Shown here piece by piece: positions 39,031 through 50,900 of a DNA stretch of 64,000 nt. The translations under genes and the position numbers were made by a program. Each line of letters starts with the position of its first letter. Within the stretch, counting starts at the first letter, position 1. The notes below the pieces were generated by a model. It did not search any database. It had not been told where the DNA came from and saw only the letters and a program-made list of their open reading frames with translations. Origin of the DNA: Marchantia polymorpha subsp. ruderalis (taxonomy: Eukaryota; Streptophyta; Marchantiopsida; Marchantiales; Marchantiaceae); NCBI GenBank assembly GCA_037833965.1, contig AP031353.1:9116501-9180500 (forward strand), written 5' to 3'.

Positions 39031-39179
39031 GAAACCCGCGGAGATATTGGACCTGCTATGCATCATCTCGGACCCGACGTACGTCGACTCCCCTCCCTCT
39101 GCTTCTTGGTTAGTTTCAGTGCAAGCAACGTCGCTTTGTTTCCTGAGGTGAATCTCGTACATGTGACACCATGAGGTCA

Positions 39180-42100
39180 GCCGTTTTCAGCCGTTTTTTT
39201 TTAAAAATCAACCGTCCATGTAAAATATAGATAAATATAATCACTCTTTTAGTTGCATTATTACGTTTGATAATGCAAATACGTAACCTGCTAAGACAAT
39301 TGCAGCGACTCTTGATGAGACTGAATGAAATTACGTGCTAAAGATCTGGACTACCATTTTCTTTCTGCTTGTGCCTGAATGCCTTGGTTGAGACAGCGTT
39401 GTTCTCTCCTGGCCTGTTCGTCTTTAGGCATGAATTGTTCCTAGTTTTCTTTTACTGGTGGAGACCGAGCAGATTGGAAAGCTCGAGCCGTTAATACCTC
39501 TTGATCTCAAGCACATTCGAATGCATTTTTGTGCTCCTTAATCTGACTGCGGGCATATGCTGTGACGTTTCGTTAACCCGTGCAGAAGGAAAGCCGTCAG
39601 TTGTATCGCATAATTGGCCGTTGTCTGCTCTGTGGACACAGTGAAGGCATAGCAGTGCAGAGACTGTCATAAGTTTGATCAGTGCTTTGTCTGATGCCAG
39701 CGGTTTGACTTGGAATCTCGGTAGATGTGGTGGAAACACGTAGAACTAGAAAACCTAGAAACACGGGAATCATAATAAGCCATAACATTGACAGGTGAGG
39801 GCGAAATTACAGTTACTGAACCTGTCATGGCTGGACAAATCCAGGAACAAAGATGATCTAATGAGCGCTTCACTATACCTTGTCCAGTATGATGTTTCGA
39901 AAGAATTTCGGAAGGTTCGGATTGAAAATACTATCTGAACAGAGGTGTGACACGTTGAAAGATTTGAAATGGTTTGCGGGAGCAAAGTCTAGTGGTCAGT
40001 TGGGAATAATTTGGATACTTCTGTGTCAACATAATGCACGTGTACACCAGGACTTTTTCGTGTTTGCAGATTCTACGCTGCACGTGTGTTTCAATTCACA
40101 ATCACTTGGATTTGACTATATGGTAGTTTACTATGTGTAGCTTAATTCAAGTCGACATCCGTTTCCTTGTACTCTGTACTTGGCGACGGACCTGACTGGA
40201 GATGAATATACCTCACTCGAGATTTGAAAGAAAATGTGTTGTCAAAATGGCCACGTACACTTAAATTAAAGTAGGGAAGTGAAAGATGTCTTTTTAACCC
40301 GAAAATCGGATATTTCTAGAGTACTAAAACGTGACGACAATACACGAGAATATTGGACAAAGAATAGTGGAAACCTGAGTCGAGGGTCAAATGAAGCATA
40401 GAGAAAAGAGGTTTTCCATGAGGAAGCGCCACTCGATCAAATGATCCTTTTAAAACGTCCTTGATACTGGAGGGTTCTGAACAATTTATCACCAAACCCT
40501 TTATTACTGTAAATCTAGTAGTACTCTGTCGCGTTGAGGCTCTGTTTGCGAAAAATCTGGGTGATTCTTGTGAGACATGGAAAGTTTTTTTCTTTCCCTC
40601 GTCAAATAACAGTGAAGTCAACATCATATGCTACCTCCATAAGTTAATGATTTATAACTTGAGAATGATACTCATGTTCAAAATTCATCATGTTTGACTA
40701 TTTCTGATTTGTTCTTGGTAAAGCATCATGATAGATTGAAATCCATGCAATTAAAGAAAAATTCATACACAAATATATATTCATAAAATTCAAACTCAAT
40801 AACAACTAACTAATCAGTTCATAATATATATCTTATCTAGATTTACTGATAAAGCATTAGGACGAGTGATTTCAATAATGTTTAATTTTGACAAAACTCT
40901 GTTTAAAATAGAAATCTTTAAGTTGACTTTGATGTACAGTTGAGTAGGCTTCGCTAATCTATTCGTTGCATACTCATAATATTTCATTCTTGATAAAGTT
41001 CAAAATTATGTCTTTTGAAGACTTATCAATTATGTTATCTTCTAGAATTAACGTCACGGTGAGTTTTTGCCAACCTTACCATGATTTATTGAGTATTATA
41101 ATCTGAGTATCATAACCTGAGTTTTCTTTTCTTGATCTATTTAATCTAGTCTCATACTTGTTGAAAGAACTGCTTGTAGTCGAATCTAAATCCTCCTCCG
41201 CATGATCCTTGTGATGGCGAATGGATTGTAACAACGTATATATTTCAACATTGAATAAAAGCTTATCAAGCTAAATTATCAAGCTTATACATCAGGATAT
41301 CTCCAGTTTATCATCCGGTGATACACTGGAGAGCTTTCTAATATAGCTCTGATCACTTATTGAAGTTGTTTCGTATGTTACTAAATCGCAACGTTAACAA
41401 TTATGTAGAAGATTATGTACGTCGTAATGTTCAAATGACAATCATAATATACAAATTATATCTTGTAATGAAGAACAATAGAGTTGATGGTGTTTGCAGT
41501 TTTTTATTTAATCATTAACTCATATATTTACAATAATTTCGTGTGTTTTCATGCTGTGTGTAACAAGCTTAGTAAGAAATATACAATAACAAATGTGCAT
41601 TATATTTCATTAAATATGCTCATATCTTTCACTCTATGACTGAATGTACTACCAAATATATTGGAAAAATTTTGCATGTCATTCCATAATTAACATTAAA
41701 TGATCAACATACAAATTTTGAAGTCTAGATCAGTTGAAAAGTTTATTGTTCAATATTAAAATGATTCAATGAAATACCTGTCATTTATCAAGTATATGAG
41801 ATAAATTGAAGAAATCAAAGACTGGAGCAAACTGAATAAAGTTATCAAGTGAAGGAAAAATTGGTCTTCAAAACATCAATTATTTTTTGTGATTCACGTC
41901 AGATCTACATTTTTTTTTTAAAGTGGAGTTATTTCAAATGATATAGCATTACGTGCTGAGATATATCTGGATTAGAAAATTTAGACATGTGGATTTTGAA
42001 AATTTTATTATATAGCAGTATTGAACTCAATGGATAAAAATATCGTTGATATCATGTATTATGTATGGTACATGGATTATTGTTCCTCATTATCAATTCA

Positions 42101-42770
42101 CAATACTATCCAATATATCACCAAGTTGAGTTTCGACTTTATGATTCCAAATCAAAGTTGTTTGTGGAGTCCATTGTAATTATTATCATAGGATGTCATC
42201 CATGGCTAGTCTAAAAGCAAATTACACTGGAAACAAGTCCTCAACTAAGATCAAAACTCACAAAAGAAGATGTGAAGCGATGCACCTCATAATAATAAGA
42301 CATAGTGAACATGAAACTTGCCCCTATCACAAGCATTCAAAAAGTCCAGATTTTAGTCGCCTGACAAAGGCGTTTAGAAAGACTAAAGTTTAGTTTCGAA
42401 TGACTTATGCTTTCCATATATTCGTTTGCATTTTAATAATCCTAAATAATTTAAATATATCCTTATTCATTTCCCTCCTAGCACACATTCTCTTCAATCA
42501 CACTTAGTTGATGATCTTTGAGGCTTTTGCAAAATACTTTAATTATAAACTTGTATACCTAAAGAATGACGAATTTGAATGTGCTGTCCACGAGATTGAC
42601 ATCCATATCGAAAGCAGATTTCTTTGTATATTTTAAAATTGCAGCCATGCATTCCATGAGGAATTTCATTTCTTCCTCGTGTTGAAGATAGTGCCTTGAA
42701 TTGGGTAGAGTCAACAAATTGTCTTAAAAGTTTGAATAGTCAGTGCGGTAGAAGGCATGTCATATTTTTG
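39180..42770. other. Intergenic, AT-rich, nothing recognised
   Basis: Base composition falls in AT-rich direction after about 39.2 kb and strongly after 40.7 kb. Frames of 60-100 codons occur but none resembles a protein family or has codon structure. No terminal repeats or RNA genes were seen. Confidence 0.55.
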
Positions 42771-42779
42771 GAAGTAAAT

Positions 42780-43000
42780 TGTGAGGCGGCCAACACTTGT
42801 CTCCAACGACGTTTTTGGAAACTTATGGTCTGCTAGGGTTTCCTAGCTATGCAAGGAACTTGCAGGATTCATTGTGATTCATGCTCTTCATTGTAATCTT
42901 TCTCTCAAGGAATATAGGCTCCTCTTTGTCCGTGGATGTAGTTAGCACACATTGTGCTAGCGAACCACGTAAATTTCTGTGTTTCGTCTTTCGTTCATTA
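42780..43000 (+). mobile_element. Probable Ty1/Copia LTR remnant
   Basis: The segment has a GC content and wording unlike its AT-rich surroundings. It ends like plant Copia LTRs: GGAATATAGGCTCCTCTTTG, GTGGATGTAGTTAGCACAC, then GCGAACCACGTAAATTTCTG and CTTTCGTTC. No primer-binding site (TGGTATCAGAGC) and no Copia pol follow, so it would be a solo or truncated LTR. Boundaries are approximate. Confidence 0.5.
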
Positions 43001-43242
43001 TAGTGAGGTAGAGTCAAGCACGTAAAATCATAACATTTCGAATTTTCATAGATCTATCATTGCACATGTGATCTAAATGACAAAAGAATTGTTTGAAGAG
43101 CATATGCATATACAAGCTTATATATCTTGTCATAATTATATATCTCGATCATAACAATGTTCAAATTTACACGAATTTAAACTTGGTTGTAGAGAAAACA
43201 AAATTTATCAATAAGAATATTATTGAATTTATTTATTATTTA

Positions 43243-43338
43243 AGGATGGTTTTATTGAAATAGAGATATTTATGTAACTATCCACTGCCTGAGGATGGAT
43301 TTATTGGAAGAGAAATTTATGCATCTGTCCACTGCCTC
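43243..43338 (+). repeat. Diverged 49-bp tandem duplication
   Basis: Copy 1 (43243-43290) and copy 2 (43292-43338) both run from AGGATGG through TTTATTG and ATTTATG to TCCACTGCCT, with scattered changes. They lie just downstream of the Copia-like LTR and may belong to a second unrecognised element that continues to about 43.5 kb. Confidence 0.7.
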
Positions 43339-44383
43339 TGGTACCGTTCTAGTGCTTTTGGCACTAGCTAGGGATTGGCCTTTGGGGTGATTTCTCCTGT
43401 TTGTGGTTTTGGCTTGTGTTTTTCAACCTTTTGACCCTTTGGGTCCCCCAGGGCTTGATCTATTACCCTTTACCTCTCCATTGACAAGATTTAAGGATAT
43501 TATACTTCCTGCGTATGAGTGAATTCTGACAAGATAATGCATGTATATTGTCTAGCTAACGATTGCTACGTGTTAAACATTCGATAATTGTTCAATAATT
43601 TTCTCTTTGATAAATACCGTATGTTTATAAGTATCCCAAGCGCATGTTAGATATAGAATCGTTAGCCTGTAACCCCAGGATAATAGTTTCCTATTTCGGC
43701 TGGATTCGATCGTTTAATATAGCATGTGCCGCGTCAGCGACTCAACTCATTCTCGTCCACTACGCTGTCCACTATGTTTGCGGTATAGTTGCATAATTGC
43801 ATGTAGATGTACAGAGAAAATGAAAAGCTACCGTGTAATGAAAGAGCATGAGCGAAGGCGCTGATTCTATTAAACGTTCAAGCCAATCAGGATAATAGAT
43901 ATACTGATGCCTGGGGCTCCAGGCTAACGTTTCACTTAGATAATAATGCTGAAATGGATCGAAGTTTTCTTTCTATATACTGTGAAACAGTATGTAGAAC
44001 AGCTTGAGTCCATTCCGAAGATATCTCGTGTACTTTGTGTCATAGAGGGACTCGGGGAGTGTATGGGCTGGTGAATTCCAAGTCTATGAACCACTTACAG
44101 GTGGCTGCGTTTAAGTTCAAAGATGAGCCCGTCGTCCACAACATCCTGAAGAAAGATTGCGCTATATCTACCAACGGTCGCTGATTTCGTGCTATATATA
44201 TATATATATCTATCGTGCGGACTTCCAAACTTCTATTTCCTCAGTGTAGATCGAGGGAAGAAGTTCTTATACAACGCCAGCCCGTTCATATATCTACCGC
44301 AAATTCCTGTGCATTTTGAAATATTTCTTTTATCATATCTGCAACTTTTGAGCTGCCTATGCAAAATCGCAAAATTCTTCACC

Positions 44384-44429
44384 GCGGCATGTATAAAACA
44401 TCCTGCTGCGGATGTTTTATACATGCCGC
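44384..44429. repeat. Perfect 20-bp inverted repeat, 6-nt loop
   Basis: Arms 44384-44403 and 44410-44429 are exactly complementary (GCGGCATGTATAAAACATCC and its reverse complement), with loop TGCTGC. It lies about 500 bp past the stop of the PFP alpha gene, on its 3' side. The RNA of either strand would fold into an uninterrupted hairpin. Whether it lies inside the PFP 3' UTR is not known. Confidence 0.95.
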
Positions 44430-44730
44430 TTGAAAGAGAATCTTATCCACGATTCATGAGCCCCAATGCATAAGATATACAAGTTCGAAGTTTAGATTTC
44501 CCTCTGCTGCGAATCAGTATGGACAAAATAGCTTTTTCCCTTTTCCTTCACTATCTATACTCAGTACTTTGTCACGATATATGTTGAAGAATTGTACAAC
44601 TTTGAGGCCACAAAGATGCAGACAAAACTCGTAAGAAGAAAAGTCTTTCTAGACTAGAAGCTTTTTGACCAGTAAACCTTCTGTATGCTAAAACAAGACA
44701 TACCTTCAAATGATGGGTGTGGATTTACAA

Positions 44731-44736
44731 TTTATT
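44731..44736 (-). terminator. Candidate poly(A) signal of the PFP alpha gene
   Basis: AATAAA on the minus strand about 190 bp after the PFP stop codon. If used, the transcript would end before the hairpin at 44384-44429. Confidence 0.35.
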
Positions 44737-44926
44737 CAAACGAGCATTCAACCTTTAACATGTCCACCACCCCAATACCTGAATACCTTAGGGATTCAAA
44801 TTTTTGATGGTGTTGTAGGCTGTCGAAGTAAGCCGCTGGGTTTTCTCTGAGCTCGGAAACAAAGAAGACCATCCCAGTTCAATGATGGGGTGACATCTTG
44901 CTTCTATCGTACACTTCTGAAGGAGA

Positions 44927-47900
44927 CTAGAATGGCCGCAAGCCTCGGTATGCTGGAGCAGAAATGACTGACAAAACTTCTGTCACTGACGCCATGGAGC
45001 TCAGAGCAACTTTCAGTACTTCAGGAGGACATCCTGGTTTCACCATTTCCTTCACCTGATTGTTAACCAGATCAAACAACAAAAAAAGAGAAGACAAGGT
45101 TTGTTGTGAGTAAAGAGGAGTTCTGCAATCGAAAAGGACATTAGAAGACGTTGACATTTCTAGTCTCACAACATAGTAGTAGAAACCAGATTCTCCAGCT
45201 GCTACAGCCTAAATCATGAAAATAGGCAGAACTAGGAAGAAAGAAACTGGGTGAGAAAAGAGACTGCAGTCAGACAAATTTCCATCAAAACTTGGAGAAG
45301 GTCTACTTGTAACTAACATTCCGAACAGAAGACTGGCAGACTGGAGTAAAGAATCACTATACAGCTGCAATTCCCGGATAAAGGCTAAAAAGAGCCGATA
45401 ATTACGGTGAAATCTTCAGGAGATTTCACCGCAAACTAAGTTCCAAGATTTATTCCAAAGAACAAATGGGTAGTACATTGTACAAAAAGATAGCATGTTA
45501 ATCCCAAGTCAGGATAAATTCAACGACATTTCGTAGAAAGAGGGAAGGAAAAGTGAAGATATGTTAGTGCCCGTCTTGGGCTTACGAACATAGACCCACG
45601 CCCTGGCTGCACATGCCTTGTGCCTGAAAGCCAGCCTAAACAGTAAACTTCGTGCCAATAGTATAATGCGAAGTTTGCAAATTGCCATAAGTCACTCATG
45701 ACGGCTGTAACTACGTTAGAAGACAAGTGAGATGACAATGCTCGTATATCGTTGTGGAGATATGAACATTGAATCAAGTTAGATATAACATTGATGATTC
45801 ATGAATGCCCAAATCTTTATTGAAAGTTTGAAAGAACTATTCATTCAGATTGGTGGAGCTTCATATGTCACATGACGTATGCGGATGCAGTAAATTCACA
45901 TCATGCGACTTGGTCCGCAGAGAACAAGTATTGGTAAAGGATATTAGTAAGACGGTAGTTCCATCTTTGATGAGAACCACCCTGATAGGCTACTGCGGTT
46001 CTTAGTGTGGGGCGAATGAGGAGTAGTAGTAAAAAAGTAAAAAAGCTTAGGAACACGGCCTGCTCTAGAAGAAATCCTCAGTTGTTCATGAGCAAGACTT
46101 CTTGATTCGTTGTTTATAACCGACACAAGGATTTTAGTACCTGGTCCAAATACTTCTGCAACTCCTGAATGCGACCGACGTAATCTTGATCTTCTACTGA
46201 CAATGTGACTGTCTTTATATCTGATCCTGGACCTTCAAACTGGATCGGTCCAGGATTACAATAGAGATCATCGGTTTGCCAGCGACCAGCGTTTTGAGCA
46301 AGCAATCTGCACGACACAAAGAATTTACGTCATACGTGAGCAATACTGGAAATTAGGCATCAGGCCTCAATCAACAGAGAGACAGACGGGATGCGATTCT
46401 TACTCGTAAGGTTTTCCTTTCAGATCAACTTTGGCAGGATGAACAGCAGGCTTCCCAATTTGAGAAACCCCAGGTCCTCTGAGCCACCTCTTCACTGACA
46501 TCATGGCCTGTTTACACGTAAATACAAGCAGGGATGCACTCGTCAGTTCTATACATTTCTGAATATAATTTATGTTTCCTAACAATCAAAGAAATTATCC
46601 AATTAAAGGATGAGCTGGAAAAAAAACTGAACAAGGACTAGAGATTTGCTATTGGATGAAAGTAACTGATAAAAGCTAGCATCAACTAAAATAACCAACT
46701 GTACAAAGCTGAAATAGGACCAAGAGATATCATAGACTCACAGACCTTTACTGAATGCGTTATATCCTAAATAATGTATGAAGACTCTTGATTATTCGGA
46801 GGCAGAAGATGCGAATTTGAACTAACACTTTAACTCCTACCCTTCACCATTTAAGGTGAGATGTGAAAATCTCCAAACATCTTGGTGGAAGAAAACGAAG
46901 ACTAACAGTGATTGGGGCTCCCCCACAGCGCCAGTTGGTTACGTCTTCCTTCAAATTTGTCACCGTTGCCATGTAACCGTTCAGACCTTCTGCAGCTAAG
47001 TGAAAAGCAACGTGACCGAGCGCCTGGAACAAGAAGGTTGTTTGATGTTAGGATTCTCGAATATCTAAGGAAGTCGAAACTTGAGGAAAAATCAAGCCAA
47101 CACAAAGTTGCAGGAATCACTCACGTTCGCGTAGGTGCTGTCAAAATTAGAAGGTAGCGATCCTCGAGCTTGATATCCAAAAAAGTGACATATAGCATTG
47201 AACTTCTTCCCCTTGTACGTGCCTGCCTTCTGTAAGTGAAGACAAAAAAGTTCGAAGACGTTAGACAATGAGAAGAAGACTTGAACTGATGTAAGCTGGA
47301 AACTAGGAACGAAGTGAACGAACATACCGTGCGTCTTGTGATTTCTGTGTCCACCAGTTGTGCAAGTAGCTTTTCCATCTCGATCTGTACCACAAGACAT
47401 ACCAAAAAAATTAAAAAGGGGTTCGTTGTATTATAAAGCTTAAACGGCCCTTTAAACTATTGGGATTGGTTCGAACTGCAAAACTAACATGCAAACCGTG
47501 CAACTGAAGCCATACAACTCGTAAATTTTAAAATCAATGGGAGCAAGCTCTGTATCTTCTTTACCCCTTCCCTTCTGTATTTGCCAGCGCTTCACTGGGC
47601 TTTGCAGCCGTTTAATCGGCTGCAACTTTCAGCGTTCCTCTCCCCATCACATTGTCTAACTAAACTAACTAATATGTAGAAGCTTTAACCCAACCTTCGT
47701 TGGATGCCGGCACGTCAAGCTGAACGCCCTCTGGTATCGGCTAAAGCCAGAACTATGGCCAAAGGGCGATGCTATAATGAGAGCAGTTACACACTTCATG
47801 GGTCCGAAGTGAATATCAAACTACTACTGAATATAAAAACAAGTTGTTTGAAATCTTCAAGTGATTTTAGATTATAAATCTTGAACGGCTATGTTCTAAA

Positions 47901-50900
47901 TCATCTAATAATAACCCTGCCCCAATTTGCAAAAACGTGGGTCTAGAAACTATTATCGTATGTATCTGCAGATTACTCTATTCTAGCTCAAATAATATGG
48001 AAACGCGCCAATCGCGGTCTTCCTCTATAGATTTCTTTCACAGTCAGAGTCGTCTCTTACTTGTTTAGAGAGGTTATGTGTTAATTCCATCAGGGAAATT
48101 ACGGGATTTGCGGTCTGCTGCCTTGGTATCATAATATTCCCTTATATTCTGCTAGAAGTACCTCATAGGTGCAAACGCTCAACACAAAGTGTCCTCACCT
48201 GCGAGAGCTGCACTGAGCCATCTGATTCTCGGTCCAGAAGAAGCTGCAGCAGAACAGTTTCAACATCTAAATCGTAAGTTTCTAATATATGCTAGCGAAT
48301 ATTGAATGCCTAGTGCTGCAGCAAAGGAGAATGACCACAATGAGAGTGACAGGATTTACTTACAGAAGATAGAAGCGATTTCAGAAGAAAAGAAAATGTA
48401 TACAGATGCCAAAACTATGTTACAATCTACAACTCGCGAAGTTCATCAAAGATATGATACCATGATGATATGTAAGTTGGACACCTAGGGAAAATGGAGA
48501 AACGGTAAAGCAGGAGGACGTTCGAGTACGTATGCCAGGAAACCAAGAACACAACTTAGTGTTGAGAAATAAGTATGCAAGCTCAGATGAGGTGAGCTGG
48601 AGACCTGCTTCTTGATGAACAAGGGGAGGAAGTCAAACAAAGCAGAAGCCCAAGGGGACAGTTTTGACGACAGATTCAAAATGTCAACATCAACATCATG
48701 CTTGAGTAGATCGTTTATTTCCTGCACACCGCAGAAGTAGACACATGTTAGATGAGTATAAATTCTGCAAAAATGACGATATCACTGTCCACATCATCTC
48801 AATATTTAAAATAGTTCATTCCTCTTCACATCATTACCTGCAGAAGTGCATGTATTTCTGGAATGTTTTCAATAAGACCTTCTGGCAGAAGAATAACACC
48901 ATGATACTTTTCTGTCCGCGGTAACACAAGTACGAACTGTCAAACCGTTGAAATGAAGATGACTTGGATAATGTAGAAACGAAATGTTATGATAATGCAG
49001 ACACGTTCTTCTCTCAATGTCCCTCTTCGATCCCATAGAATATAGAGGGATGTTCCTTCTCCCTGAACAGCTATATACCTTCCCGTTCAAAACAATCATA
49101 AGACCAAGGAGAAAATATAAGCCAGTTATTCTTCATACTAACCAGTTTCGGCTCGAGCTTGAATTACATCGCAAATCTGCTTGGTTATATCAAACAGGGT
49201 CATCTTCTGGGTAGAAACCTCCTCACCAAGAATCACCTGAACACGCGATTGAATATCCCACCATCAATGGTTAATGAGGATGTTTTTCAGTTCCTGTTAG
49301 TCTAAGTCTGTCGCAAAAATGAAATGATAAAATTACGCTGGGCATATCCATCTGTGCAGCAGCGTATACATGTGAAATCTGCATGTTGTTCTTGAAGTTC
49401 CATTCGAACGACACACAAAAATATGCTTCACAGAAGTTTACCATGTTCGGATGAGACTGCAACGTACACTCCAATGTGATGTGTGACGTTCTCCGCCCCA
49501 TCAGTCTGATGAAATAATAGTACTGCAAGTCACAGTTACAATTTCATGTCAGCGGTTAACCATCAAAATCGGCCAAGGAATCTTGAATATAATTTATAAA
49601 TCGACTACCGTATAATGCTTCACAAATCATACGATTTTGTTTCGATATAACTTACCTTCTCTGCGGACAGAGCGTCGATGCAAATGTTGCTGATGAGCTG
49701 TGAGTACACCTGCGTGGACATCCACAGTCCCAAGAGCTGAGAATGTTGCTGTCGCATTATTGAATCCTTACATACTTGCTCAATCCCACAACAATATTTT
49801 ACTGATAACGAAACGCCAGAGTCGCAGTATTGGACTCCAAAACACCATGTTCCACAGCAAAGCAAATCCGTTGAAAACAAAAATGTTCTTCATTGGGTGA
49901 AATGTAGAAACTGCAAAGCTGTAATGTATCAAGCTTTTATGAAATGGACCAGTTACAACTAACGAAGACTGTGAGTATGGTGAACACAATCATAGGGGTA
50001 TCTCATTAAGGGATTCCGGAGAAGATACGGTACAGACGGGAACATTCGTGAAGCCAACCTCTAAGACCAGAACACGCAATCAGCACCGTTACGTGATATG
50101 TCTCCTATACTATTGAATAATGAGTACTCGTAATTCAACATGAGATATGAAGGCTTCGAAAGATGTGAAACAAAAACTTAGTCTTGGCATCCCTCTTTAA
50201 TGGCAGCTTTACCTTGCATGTAGTGTCGAAGCCAACGTCTGTTTCTATAAACTGATTTTTCAAGTCACCATCGATTGTGACCGGAACTCCAATGACCTGA
50301 CAAGAAAAGCAGATCGTTTAAGCTTGAATAAGAGCCTCTATATAGAGATACCAGGAAATAGAAGTGAACGAGCGGATAAGACACAACATGGATCATAACC
50401 GGAGACAAAAACGTTTTGAGAAGATCGTAAGCACAGACCAGAACATGTGAAAACTGGGTAAGATAACAAGCTCCTGCCAACCTTAGTATGACAATTTGTT
50501 GCAGTGAATGTTTCTGCCAGCTGAGCAGCGTCAGTGTTGGTACCACATCCTGCATTACGGACAGAGAAACCAGGGGTTATATAACATCTTAAGCTGTTGC
50601 GGTCACAAAGGCCAGCTCAACTGATCAGGAGATTCATAGATGAAAGGCCTGAAAGATATTATCTCATCACCTACCTCCGATGGAGGAAGGCCATCCAGCT
50701 TCAAAGATTCACAGGCAGCAATTGCAGCAAGTAGTACAATACTTGTCAGGAACTTGATATATCAAAAGCTGAATGATATATTTCATCACCTACCTCCAAT
50801 AAGGACAAGGGCATCAAGCTTTAAAGCTTCACAGGCAGCTCTTGCATCATTAACTTGCTGCAAGGACCTCAGTTGATCTTTTGTCCGTCCCAGCATATCA

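Noticed and set aside
44189..44473. Opposite-strand frames that share protein wording
   Set aside because: The shared wording results from the perfect inverted repeat at 44384-44429, not from coding.
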